From NCBI GenBank assembly GCA_030686995.1, contig CM060692.1, positions 11,575,465 through 11,639,464 of the forward strand: DNA of 64,000 bases. Direction: 5' to 3'. This DNA comes from Artemisia argyi (taxonomy: Eukaryota; Streptophyta; Magnoliopsida; Asterales; Asteraceae). The notes under the pieces were generated by a model. That model did not search any database. It was not told where the DNA came from and worked only from the letters and a program-made list of their open reading frames with translations. The stretch's first letter is position 1; each line of letters begins with the position of its first letter. Both the position numbers and the translations under genes were made by a program. Shown in pieces: positions 1 through 11,804 of this stretch.

Positions 1-3000
1 TGGCACCTTCAAGTCATAGTTGAGTCCAACCAAGGCGGTGGGGGAGAAAGCTAAGCTGATGAAATAGATCAAGGGATACCAGTACCAGAACTGGCTAAAA
101 ACAGCTAGTCCCACAACTGCGGTCATCTTATCATGTTTCGTTTTAGACAACAGTCTGATCGTCACGTTTCTACCTCCAGCATCGAGGATACCAGAAGCCA
201 GAATAGCTCCCATTTTACTCATTGTATCCTCGTGTTTGTCCAAGATAATTTTTTCCAACTGACGCCTGTTAAAACGTTAGGAAACGTGAGAAAAAGATCA
301 ATGTCAGAAAGGCAAAAATTTAATAAAAATACAGTTGCCAAATTCAGCCGGTTCCCTACAAATGAGAGCCTAACAGGTCGAACGTCAAATTCAAATGAAG
401 ATGCTAAATGGGTGAGTCAAAAGACGCCTAATCTTTAATTTATAAACATAAGGCCTCCTAACATGGTAATTATTGACAAATATATATATTTGACATAAAA
501 TTACGCAACTTAAATTGTCACTTGACAGACCCATTTCACCAACTGTAAAAAATAAGAATGCAGACTTGAACATAAAGATAAATACCTAAAAGCACCAACA
601 CGCGAATCACTCGCTTCACTAATTTGGATCATCACCATGGCCATTGCAATCAGGGCACCTTGACGCACAAAATCGGTTACATCTGATGTCAGAGGCTCTA
701 ACAACGATATGGCCTCACTTAGGCCAGTACCAGCACAAGAAATTCCTACAGCCATGGCTGCCCCATATCTCACATGTGGGTTGTAGGATTCAGACAGTAG
801 GGACACAATACGTGGCGTCTGCGGTACATCAGAACAAAAACAGTTAACAGACGGTTGAAAAATACTAGATGGCGTTTAAGGAAATAGTATCAACCTGTTC
901 TGGTTCAGAGTACAAGACGAATCCAAGGGCCAAAACAGCAGTCCTTCTGACATCATCACTCACATCAGATACAGCAAAGTGAAGTAGTTGTCGGATTGCC
1001 TTGTTATTTGCCGTTCCAGCATACGCCAATGCCAATGCGTACATTCCCCCATAACGTAGAATAGGATCTTGATCACGGGTCATCTGTTCAATTAGGGTGT
1101 CAGCTTCTTCTTCTCTTCCATAAACAGTGAGTGCAATGCCCAAAGCTAAACCCCTGCACAGCATGAGTTTATAATGTTAACAAATATTGAGGAATACCAT
1201 ATCATTAGAGATGGCAAAATGAGTGAGTCTAGATAACAGGTCAAAGCGGGTTGAGTACATGATTGCAAATAGCCACATTTAATGATGATATGACATTACA
1301 AGAATCGATTTAGAAACGTTAATTCACCTTATGATCTTTTCATGTTGTGTCTCATGAGCATACACTAACATCTCCGATGCCTTCTCACTTGCAGTCCCAA
1401 CCATCAATAAACCCATGCTAATACCAGAAGCTTCACCTGCAACAGCACTGTCGGTGTAGAGTACACTCTTTATCTCATCATATATATCTTCATCAGCAGT
1501 CCCTAGAGCTGCCAAGCCTAGACCCAAGCAAGCACCGTGCTGAACAACCTGCGCAAACCAACAGGTGGTGTAAATATAGGCATCAAGAAATTAATGATTT
1601 TATTATGTTAGCAGACAAGCACCTCGACATTAGTACTACGTAGGCTATCCCTTAGGAATTGTTTGATGCCTTCTCCGTGGTTTGCATGAATTAAACCCAA
1701 AGCATAGAGTGCACCACCTTCTGAGTAGGGACTACCACCACCACCGGACCCACTTTGAGGTAGATAAGGAGCCATCAGCGATCTTCCTTGTTGCAAGTGA
1801 CCACGGTGTATAACACCAAGACCAGCTGTTGCTGAGAATTTAGCCCAATTTGTGGCTCTGCTCAACCAATCCTGAAATCAAATTCAAGCAACAAATTTAG
1901 AACTGTTAATAAAATGTATATACATAAAAAAAAGATCACAATAGCAAATTCGTAGAATATCTACCAGATTCTCCCTTAGAAATGTATCCACCGTAGTTCC
2001 AGCATGCATGAGTGCATTTGCGTATATTGTTGCACTGTGGCAAACACTGTTTCTCATCTCGATCGATTGCTTGATAGTCTTAAGAATAAGAAGATCCGAC
2101 CTATTTGAAGAATCAGAAGTTTATAAAAACCTTTCATAGATTTATACAAAAAAAGGTAGCAAGTGCATTTATATAATACTGCCTATGTCAGTATGTCCCA
2201 AAACAAGTGTGTAAAAAAAGGTACTCACTTGTTGTGACTGTATAGAAACTGAAGAGTCAGCTGAATTGAAGTTTCTCCGGACAAAATTCCTTTCATTTTG
2301 GTCAACCTCTCAGCATAGGTCACCTCAGCTGGATCAGATTCAGGCACAACAGCCACAGGTGCTTCGGTTTCTTCAGTCATTTGGGTGTCCTCTGACACGG
2401 ATGCGTTTCCACTTTGAGCAGTATCTGTCTCAGTGGCTTTTGGCTGTTCAGGTTTCAACTTTGGGCTTGATAACCGATCTCTTACACTCAATAGAAAAGC
2501 TTGATGTTCATTCTCAATAAGATCAAAAGCAATTTGGAATGCCATCATTGCATCATCCTTGTTTTCAGATCTTAGAAGTTTCTCGAGTATTTTTGCAACA
2601 CCCTCGGGTTGATCGAGAAACATAAGGCATTGGCAAATGTTTAAGTAATCTGGGGAATCCAGATCCTGATATACTTTCACAAGAAGAAGAAGTACCTAAA
2701 ATAAAATAATAACATAATGTAAGAAGGTAGATGGTAGACTGTTGGTTTAATAATATCAGCTGCACATCGAAAAATAAAATATAGTGACATGAAGTCAATA
2801 CTTCCTACAGATAGCATTCGATGTTTTAAATATATATTTCAGAACATGCGTTAAGTATACACTATTTTTTAGGTATTACCTCACTGCGATATTCTCGCCT
2901 GTTGACAAAGGCATGAGATATACTCATGCAATATGCAAGAGTCGCATGTACATTATCACTGCTTAAGATGGCCTCCTTAAGCTTATCCAACCTTCGGCAT

Positions 3001-5015
3001 TCAATTGAGATTCCAATAGCTTGTTGATACTTGCCATCGGTAATACACCTGAAACATTTAACAAAAGAGAGAAAGACATGTAAGACTTGGAACCTGTGAA
3101 ATTAGAAGGTATAAGAAAGTAAAGCATGCATACTTATTAAGCATTCTCTCGACGATTGCTTCCAGTCTGGGGTCTACATCAGCAGATTCCTTTGATTCAG
3201 CAGCCTTGGTTCTCAGAGATGCATACTCGTCAATTGCTTTGGCTGAGAAAAGAAAGCACATGTTATGAGTACACTCGACCAAGTTCTTATATGCTATTTT
3301 TGGTAACTGACACTAATATCAAGGCTTACCAAGAAGAGTATGAACGTAATCTGAATCCTCAGAAACATCAAATAAACTGCCAGCTCCAAGGGCATATGAT
3401 AACGAGTCATTATGCTCTCCCAAGAAATAGAAACACTGCACGAAATAAGGTATTAGCTGTTTCAACATAATACAAAAATACATAAAACACACATCCTGTC
3501 CTGCATATCTAATTCTACAAGGAACTTCATAGAAGCAAAAGAAACGAGGAAACCAAAACAAGTACCTTTGAAACGACTAAAGCAGCCAACTGTCTCTGTT
3601 TCTGATCAAACCCTTCATCTTCGTATAAACTCTCTCTGGATAAACAAAAGCCAAAACGTCAGTAAATCCACTGAAACGACTTCCTTACTGTATATTCTCA
3701 TCAGAGATATTAACACGTGTTTTTTAGATCACAGAAGGCTAAAAATAAAATAGATCAGCTGAACATGAAATGTACATCACATGAACAGACAAAACGGAAT
3801 AAAAATTCTAAACGAAAGTGCACTTTGGTAATTTTACATACCAATACAGCAATAATACTACAATCCTTTCTGTTTTCATTAATTCAACTGAAGGTGTTAA
3901 CTAATGTTCGATACTAAGAACTATTTCTGAGCTATGTTGAGATGTGTATTTGTGAGCTATGTTCAAGCTCTTAAGCAAACTAAACTCAAACTTCAGATTT
4001 TAAGCTCTGTTGCAAAATAACTTATAAGGTAATCTCAAATCAAAGCAATTCAGTTTCAAAACATAAAGTCTGCAGCGAAGCTAATCATGACTTTCGACAG
4101 CGTAAATTATAAAGAAAGCCTATAAATATCTCACAGGTCACACCATACACATAGTTCCTTTTCAAAAACTTTACGTAGGAATTTCAAAAACTTTACGACT
4201 TGCCAAGAGCTTAAAGCAACATACTAAGTACAACTCCAAGATTGCGCAAACTCAAAAACATGTTTGAGACAGTGACTAATGTGAATGCTCCTACCGAGTT
4301 CTTAGTTAAAATCCATAACTCGCTACATATTATCTAATCCTATTACTTCCTTCAGTTCTTAATTTTACCTAGCTATCGACAGCATTAGTTATTTAGCTTC
4401 ATCCTAAATTTCAGCAACAATTAAAACACTAGCATATGCACTCAATGGAATCATTAAAAATTTATAGTCAGGTTAAAATAATAGCATGAGCTAGATTACC
4501 CAAGGTTGTCAGGATCGCGATCCTGATCGTAGGATCGCACGATCCTACGATCCCACACTCAAAAAACGATCAGGATCTTAACGGGATCTTAAATCAGGTA
4601 GGATCGTTCAGGATCGTAGGATCGGATCGTAGGATCGTGGGATCGTTTACGATCCGATCCTATTGCTAACCCTTTTTTTTTTTTACTTTTTTTTCCTATG
4701 CGAAGCATTTAAGCCCATGTTTGATTCAAAAATCCCAATCACAATCACTAATTCATTGTTTTTCACATCTGACCATTCGGTTTAAAGTGACAGATGCTCA
4801 TTATAGGAAATTAGCATTAGCATTGGCTAAATTAAGTACGAAATTATTACGATAATGACTAACAATATTTTCATGACAACTACATGCTACTTTTACCAAC
4901 ACACATATGATTTATTAATTTATATTAAGTCTTGCGTATGTACATTTCAAATAGTATAAACTAAAAACTAGTTTATTTATTGTTCACCACGAAGCAAACT
5001 TTAAAGTATGGGCAT

Positions 5016-5070
<55 letters not shown>

Positions 5071-6813
5071 AATTGTTAATTGAAATACACCAAAAATCTC
5101 AGTTTCTTCTTTGATAATTGCTAGTTTGCACCATCGCTAGTTTATAAACTTTTATTATGACTATGTCTATATTTCCTTTGTATCGAACATCATTATTTAA
5201 TGATTGAAACATGAGTGGTGCACATATGTAGTATCTCTTTTATATCCAAATTGCTCATTTAGCGATTAAAACATGAAGTAACTTTGTGCAAGTATATATT
5301 GTAATATATCTAATGTTTTACTAATACGGTATTTGAACAAGGAACTTATTGTTTTAGCATCTATTTATATTCGTTTATCATATAAAATATTATATAAAGA
5401 TATATATAAGTATAGAAATACAACCCCTATGCAAAAATACATACATTTTCATAGGATCTTACGATCCCGATCCGATCCTACGATCACGATCTTGCAAAGC
5501 CGAAAACGATCCTAGGTAGGATCCCGATCCTGACAACCTTGAGATTACCAGATAGGGGATGTTTATTTTAGATTATTTCAAGCTTACAATCTAACTTCAT
5601 TCTGCCTATTTTTCATCAACCCATACTTCCGGCTTATTTTCCAGAGTTTTTCATAATAAGCTCATATGTAAGAGACAAATAATGTTATGAAATATAATCC
5701 AAACAAAATAAGTGCATATCATAAGCCTGTATATAAGCTAAAACTAGCACCACATAACAAATATGATATCAAACTATCCAAATCATATTAAACTATTCCT
5801 TAAAACAAAATTGATATTTCTCACACATAATCTAGAAACCCTTTTGCTCCCTGTACCTATTAAATGCTACACCTCTGGAATCCGTACACCTTAAAGAAAA
5901 GTCTTTATCACTATGCATCCAACTCCCATTAATGGGTGTATGAATGAGCGTTTTCAACCAGGATTCTGGGCTTGCTGAAAACTTAGAAACTTAAATAAGC
6001 TCATGTTTAAACGCCTAACGAGTTACCAGAAAATAAAGTTAAGCTTAAACTGATAACCTCATAAACCATCAATAAATCAAGCTTATTGAATTTTCCAAAA
6101 TATTGAATAGCCAATAATCCTACCGAATACACTCATCCAAACATCCCATTAACGTATTTGTAAGCCGTATGACGTAGCACCGGTTCTTATACTATACTAT
6201 ACTAAACTATTACCAAAATCTGAAAGAAACTCGTCCCGTATACATCCAACTTTCTATCAAGGAGGTGTTTGGACGAGCCAATTCAATAAGCGTATCGGCC
6301 AATTGAATATTTGGAAAATTCAATAAGCTCGTATTTAAACACCTTATAACCATATCAACTTAAGCGCCATAAGCTTAATTTAATAACCTAATAAACCATA
6401 AAAACATAGAGCTTATGGAATTTTCGAAATATTCAATCGGCCGATACGCGTATTGAACAGGCTCATCCAAACACCTCCTTGATAGAAAGTTAGATGTATA
6501 CGGGACAAGCTTCTTTCAGATATTGTGAATAGGCAGGGGGTTTTAGTTTATATTTAAACTATCAATTTTTTCCTAACAGACTAGTGTATTCCTATTATCA
6601 ATCAATGAAACCCTAACTATTATAATATAAAAAATAAAAAATAAATAAAAAAATGAAGGGGGATTACATAATAGGGACACTGGTAGAGATCTCAGGCCAG
6701 AAGAGATCAACGTGAGCGTTGAGATTCGACAAAGCGTGAAACTTGAGAGAAGGATGAGGTTCGTTAAGCATGGCCAGTAAGCCTCCGGCAGAGCTCACCA
6801 TCGTCGCAGCCAT
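1..6813 (-). CDS. RPN2: 26S proteasome non-ATPase regulatory subunit 1 (RPN2), C-terminus beyond window
   Basis: RPN2 is the large scaffold subunit of the proteasome 19S base. Its proteasome/cyclosome (PC) repeats form a toroid that supports the lid and ubiquitin receptors; it acts in cytosol and nucleus. I placed 12 exons by GT-AG sites and unbroken phase: 6813-6668, 3635-3566, 3435-3330, 3242-3134, 3048-2880, 2695-2229, 2100-1965, 1871-1623, 1548-1328, 1153-895, 818-586 and 265-1. They sum to 2430 nt, about 810 residues of a usual length near 1000, so the C-terminal fifth lies off the left edge. The start reads [16 protein letters not shown], matching plant RPN2. PC repeats are clear in exons 8-11 ([53 protein letters not shown]). 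No stop or frameshift was seen. Intron 1 (about 3 kb) holds a hAT-like element and a foldback MITE. Two partial paralogues lie further right. Confidence 0.95.
4501..5541. mobile_element. Non-autonomous hAT-like element in RPN2 intron 1
   Basis: The terminal inverted repeats begin CAAGGTTGTCAGGATCG at both ends and are flanked by an exact 8-bp direct repeat, AGATTACC (4493-4500 and 5542-5549), as expected of the hAT superfamily. Both ends are built of clustered GGATCG/CGATCC subrepeats. The interior is AT-rich, includes a 48-base A run at 5021-5068 and has no transposase ORF. The insertion is absent from the much shorter intron 1 of the RPN2 fragment at 57.6-59.4 kb, so it probably postdates the duplication, or was deleted there. 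Confidence 0.85.
5021..5068. repeat. Poly(A) tract
   Basis: Uninterrupted run of 48 A inside the hAT-like element of RPN2 intron 1. Confidence 0.95.
6215..6524. mobile_element. Foldback MITE in RPN2 intron 1
   Basis: A long imperfect inverted repeat. The outer arms read CTGAAAGAA..CGTCCCGTATACATC and the inner arms AAGGAGGTGTTTGGA, both repeated in reverse complement on the right side up to about 6520. It has no coding content. The same element sits at the same place in intron 1 of the RPN2 fragment at 58811-59078, so it predates the duplication of the gene. I cannot separate the target site from the arms. Confidence 0.7.
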
Positions 6814-6861
6814 TGTCAATTACGAGTGTATTCGATCGGGTTGGATTGGATTGAGTAAAGG

Positions 6862-6876
6862 TTAGGGTTAGGGTTT
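6862..6876 (-). promoter_or_regulatory. Telo-box repeat upstream of the RPN2 start
   Basis: Two overlapping AAACCCTAA-type motifs on the - strand about 50 bases upstream of the ATG. Telo-boxes are known in plant promoters and leaders of housekeeping genes. One copy is retained upstream of the RPN2 fragment near 59480. Its role here is inferred from position only. A TTTGTA hexamer microsatellite follows at about 6911-6945. Confidence 0.5.
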
Positions 6877-7156
6877 TGAAAGAGATTGGGGATTTTGAAG
6901 AAGAATGGAATCTATTTGTATTTGTATTTGTATTTGTATTTGTAGTGAGTTTCAGAGATTTCTTTGGGAAGGGGCAAGCTTTATGTGTGGAGTGTAGTTT
7001 TTGTTTTGGCCAGTTTGGTCCTTGTTGTTTTGGTATTTTGTTTTCGGGTGTTTTTTAAATGTTTTTTATCTGTTAAAATGTTAATTACTGACAATGTTAA
7101 CCAGTTCTACATGTTTTGTCTAATATGTTATTTTGTTGATGAAAGCAAGACTGTTA

Positions 7157-7683
7157 AGATTGAGATCCTATTATGAATTTTTTTTTTTTTTTTTTTTTTT
7201 TGCAAGATCGGATTGAGATCGGAAGATCCTACTTAAATTTCTACAAATCTTATTTTTCTAGTAATTCGTATTCAAAGATGATTGTATAACAAATTAGAGA
7301 AGAAAAAGAGTTCTGAAAGTTATAGTAATATAATAATGCGACGTGTAATGCTCTAAAATACAAAAAAAAAATAATCGGTAATTAAGGACGCCGAATCTTT
7401 TAATCAAAACATCTATATATCTTGCTCTTATTAAACATTTATAGTAATCAGCGCTTGCTATATTGTTTTAATTTAACAAAATTCATTCATTTATAGTTTA
7501 TTAGTTAGTTAAATTAAGGGAAGTAGGATCGAATCGGATCTAGATCTTACGATCCTATGGTAAGATCGAGATCATACTTAAGATCCTATGCTTTTTAAGA
7601 TCCTACGAAAGATTGACTCATTTTTTCTTGACAGGATCGTAAGATAGGAATATCTTAAGAGCTAGATCGAGATCTTAACAGCT
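7157..7683. mobile_element. Probable element related to the GATC-rich hAT-like type
   Basis: Inverted ends read CTGTTAAGATTGAGATCC on the left and CTGTTAAGATCTCGATC on the right in reverse complement. Like the intron 1 element, it has many GATCCTA/TAGGATC motifs at both ends, plus a T run at 7178-7201. I could not find a clean target-site duplication, so boundaries and class are uncertain. Confidence 0.4.
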
Positions 7684-8179
7684 ATGGATGAAAGTATACC
7701 AATATATTGGAATCATTTTTAGTTGGGAAAAACACCTTTATTTTCTACAAAATGTTTTGTGAAAACAGATATTGCGTTGAAATTAATGTTTTTCAACAAA
7801 ATATTTTGCAAAATAAAAAATCACCTATTTCCTAACTTAACAAGCAAAACTACTAAACAAATTTTAGTTATTTTCCTTTGTAACTTACAACCCTCCTTCC
7901 CCTTATTCAAAATAGAAAACACAACCATCAACTAAACGCGTTTTCTATATTTTCAAGTGTTTTGTTGAGATAAATTTCCCATCAAAATTTTTACAAAAGT
8001 AAAGATAGAAAATTAAATAATTTTTTATCCAACTAAACACACCCTTAGCATTTTGGTATTTGTTTTCTGTGTCATTACTTTTTATCTGTTAAGATGTTGT
8101 TGACAACTGCAAATGCTGACTGATTTACAATTTCGTTTAATGTGCTATTTTGTTGGCGAGAGTATAAAAATATATCAGG

Positions 8180-9392
8180 AATCATGAGTAATTTTGTTTG
8201 CAAAGTTTCAACTATGTGTTTCATAGTCGGGTTCAGATTTGTATTTATCTAGAAAGTTTTAAGGTTCATCGCTAACTCAAGTTGGGTTATGTTTACCCTT
8301 ATTCTAATATGCATCTCATGGAGTTTTGGTCGGGGAAGAAATTTCTGACATGACGTGATAATAGACGAGTTGGTTTTAGGTTCGAATTCATATTTTTAAA
8401 TACTTTTGCTTTGTTTAAAAATATCAAGTAAATAAACTATTAGAATATATAATTAATATATTGATCTTTACTTTTTAAAATTCTCAACTATTATACGGTT
8501 AATTATATTTCATCAGATAGAAAAACATCAAAACCACAAGGATGAAACTCGTCGGTAAAAGCTAAATATTGATCAACCAATAAACCCAATAACACATAAC
8601 TAGTATTTTTTTTATACCTGATAAAATATTGATAACTGATAATGTTGATTGAAATTAGTCACAAAGTGGCTAATTATTTGGCTACAGGGGAGCATGAATG
8701 TTCAATTGGCATATGTATATATTACAAACCACTTGAACTACATGTACAAGAGTTGTGCGGAAAGTAAAATGCCGTTATTGAAAAATCTCAAGTCTTATCG
8801 CTGAAGTCACGCTGAGTTATGCTTGCTCGTATTCTGATATGCATTTCACTGGATTTTAGTTGGGGTTGAAATTTCTAACAGGATATGATAATAGATGAGT
8901 TGGTTTTAGGTTAAAAGTCACATTTTTAAATACTTTTACAGTGTTTAAAGATATCAAGTAAATAAACTATTAGAATATTTAAGTTACATATATTAATCTT
9001 GCTTTTTAAAATTCTCAATTATTATAAGGTTTAGGGGAAATGATCCCTACCGTAAACAGTAGGGAACATCGCTGCAGTAGGGGCCATTTTTTTGCCCATC
9101 AGAGACCATTTATGCACATGTAGCATGTTATCAGGGACTATTTGTGTTTGATCAGGGACAATTTTTTGCACTTACAGCAGTTATACTTCCTACTGTTTAC
9201 AGTAAGGATCATTTCCCCTAAGGTTTATTATATTGTTTATCATTTCCCCTAAGGTTTATCATTTCACCTTAGGTTCAAAGTCACATTTTTAAATACTTTT
9301 ACGGTGTTTAAAGATATCAAGTAAATAAACTATTAGAATATTTAAGTGCATGTATTAATATTGATTTTTAAAATTCTCAACTATTATAAGGT
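8180..9392. repeat. Degenerate threefold non-coding repeat
   Basis: Related segments occur at about 8180-8480, 8778-9025 and 9264-9392. They share ATCAAGTAAATAAACTATTA and neighbouring sequence ending AAAATTCTCAA. There is no ORF. The second and third copies are each followed by the same palindromic MITE, suggesting local duplication of repeat plus MITE. The rest of 7684-8180 and 8480-8778 shows nothing I recognise. Confidence 0.6.
9034..9218. mobile_element. Palindromic MITE, copy 1
   Basis: A 185-bp element with TIRs starting GGGGAAATGATCCCTAC at both ends, bounded by TTA on the left and TAA on the right. Non-coding. A near-identical copy lies 362 bp downstream. Confidence 0.75.
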
Positions 9393-9395
9393 TTA

Positions 9396-9580
9396 GGGGA
9401 AATGATCCCTACTGTAAACATTAAGGAATATCGCTGCAATAGGGGGCATTTTTTTGCTCATCAGGGACCATTTATGCACATGTAGCATGTTATCAGGGAC
9501 TATTTGTGTTTGATCAGGGACCATTTTTTGTACTTACAGCAGCTATACTCCCTACTGTTTACAGTAGGGATCATTTCCCC
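9396..9580. mobile_element. Palindromic MITE, copy 2
   Basis: Same 185-bp length and termini as the copy at 9034-9218, with the same preceding sequence (AACTATTATAAGGTTTA), so it looks like local duplication rather than independent insertion. Confidence 0.75.
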
Positions 9581-9589
9581 TAAGGTTTA

Positions 9590-11218
9590 TTATATTGTTG
9601 TTAAGTTTCTATCACGTATTTTTTTGTGCAACTCCAATGTATTTGTAAAATTATAGACTTTTGTATCTAAGATGAAGGGGCTATTTCTTTTTTGCTTAAT
9701 GTCCTGTTTGGTAACAATTTCTTATCCAGAAGATGTAAAATTACGTTTTTCTTTAATGCTTAATTGAAAAAGAGATCCTAAATGCAAAAGGGTACAAAAA
9801 ACCCACCCATTCACAAACAGAACACCCCACCTCAAGTATAAAGTCCATTTTACCCTATTTCTTTTATTCTATTTTACTTCTTCTTCCCTAATATTTCATA
9901 GTTCCATTTCACCATCACTCCCACACAAATCTGCCACCACCTTCACACCGCCGCTCCAGCAGTTCCACATCGTTGGTCTATCACTACCTTCATGTCACTG
10001 GTACTTACCGTCCTTCACCACCTCCATTCATTTGTATCTAAAAAAACCTAGATTCAAACACTCTTTTGAAACAATGTTTAATTGGGGTTGTATTCCAAAT
10101 TTGGAGTTGAATTTGTCTATTGAATAATGAATTTGAAGATGAAATAAAATATATTGATTATTGGTTATGATATTCGAGCCAAGGAAGAATTGGGGTTAAA
10201 AATTGCGACTGATAAAATGGGTAATCCATACTATACCTACTTCTATCATGTTTTTTGTGTAAAGAAGAGGGTTTGTCGTTCATTATTTTGGAATTAAAGG
10301 GATTTGATTCATTTGAAGTTTGGTGTTGGAGAGAATAAAAGTAAATGTTGACATTCACTGGAAATTAAAGAAATTAAAGATGTAGGGGTAAAGTAGTCCT
10401 TTAGTTGTATTGTAATGCTTTATTAAATATAAAAAAGAAACTATATTTGTTCAAAGACCCCACTATTACCAACAAGTAACACGTTTGCAAAAAGACACCA
10501 TTTCCAAAAAAAAAAAAGCAAAAAAAAAAAAAAAAGCCCCGAAGCCATGTGTGATAAGTATTATAACATAACTTTTTAACATATATCTCTTTATCTTGAA
10601 CATGTAGTTATCTAATATGTTTATCAAACAAAATCTGATATGAATACAACCATATTTGATTGTTTAAGATATCGATAATGAGATTTGAAATTTCAATCGT
10701 TCAAACCATATCATTATTCTGAAAATGCATATGAAAACACCAAATATTATGGGCCTCCAATTTCTTGTTATATATTCAGTCCAGTATGAAGCCCAACTAG
10801 CTAAGTCATATACTGGATCAAATGGTCTCTCTTTAAAATAGCAAAATGTTATAAGTAAGCCCAGCTATCTTTTAAAATTTTGTCGTTTTTATACACAGAT
10901 CAACATTTCACACTATTTTACACATTGGGGTCTCGGAGAGGTATGCAATATGTGTTGTCGCACAGGACCTCCACTTAAAAGGGGACGCATTTTTATTAGT
11001 ATTACATATAATACGTATAATATTAAACATATATAAGTCATATAATTCAAGTTGACATGCAATTTCTCTTTAGTTTAATTACTAGTGTAATAGGGTCTAT
11101 TATTGTTATTGCCTAGAGCCACCGAAAACCACAAGACAGCCATGATTTTACACATGCTTGAAATAAGACTTCAACTTACGATCTCTTAAATGATTAGTCA
11201 TTTACATAATTACATGTA
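9590..11218. other. Intergenic, no gene seen
   Basis: AT-rich sequence with an A-rich patch at 10508-10536 and no credible exon. About 10724-10843 and 11140-11218 match 44575-44714 and 48920-49000, marking this as the upstream flank of the duplicated cytochrome b5 unit. Confidence 0.6.
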
Positions 11219-11436
11219 CTAGGGGGCGTACCAGTGCATAGCGATGAGATTTTAAAATGGCTATAGTTAGAGTTAAAATATCGTTGTTAACTGTTTTGTG
11301 TAACGTTTGACAATTGACGTTGGCAAATCTTCATCAGCATCCGAGATGAAAACATCATACCGGAATCGGTTTAAAAAAATGGGATTGAAAGATCAGGATT
11401 GAGAGCAAATCTATAAAAAAAAAATAATAATAATAA

Positions 11437-11481
<45 letters not shown>

Positions 11482-11804
11482 GAAGATTGGGTAGTTTTAG
11501 AATCATCATTTTGGGATAACATTTGACGCAAAACATAAGGACATGGAAATTGATTGGGATGCCTAATTCACACGACTAATTGTATGCCTACTCTATTTAT
11601 TGTTGGACACATGGATTCCACTATTTCTTTCTTCTTACGTATACCATTGATTTTGCAACATGTATCAAGATCCTTGTTAGGCACAAAATTAGACATACCA
11701 ATTAGGTATGTCACTCACTACTCGAAGGACATAGTAATTTAACATTTTTCATTTTGAGAGTTTTTAATTAAAAACATTTTCTCTTTATATATAGTAGTAG
11801 GAGA
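11219..11804 (-). mobile_element. Small non-autonomous Helitron
   Basis: Read on the - strand, the element begins TCTCCTACTACTATATATAA at 11804 and ends CTAG at 11219, with a decayed hairpin just before the end (CGCTATGCACTGGTACG region). The flanks are A on the 5' side and T on the 3' side, the Helitron insertion rule. It contains a long A run at about 11440-11478 and no Rep/helicase ORF. The upstream sequence to 11218 has a paralogue near 48.9-49.0 kb that lacks this element. Confidence 0.7.

Noticed and set aside
6860..6876. Telomere-like TTAGGG repeats as interstitial telomere
   Set aside because: Only two units, placed in the leader of RPN2; a telo-box promoter element fits better.
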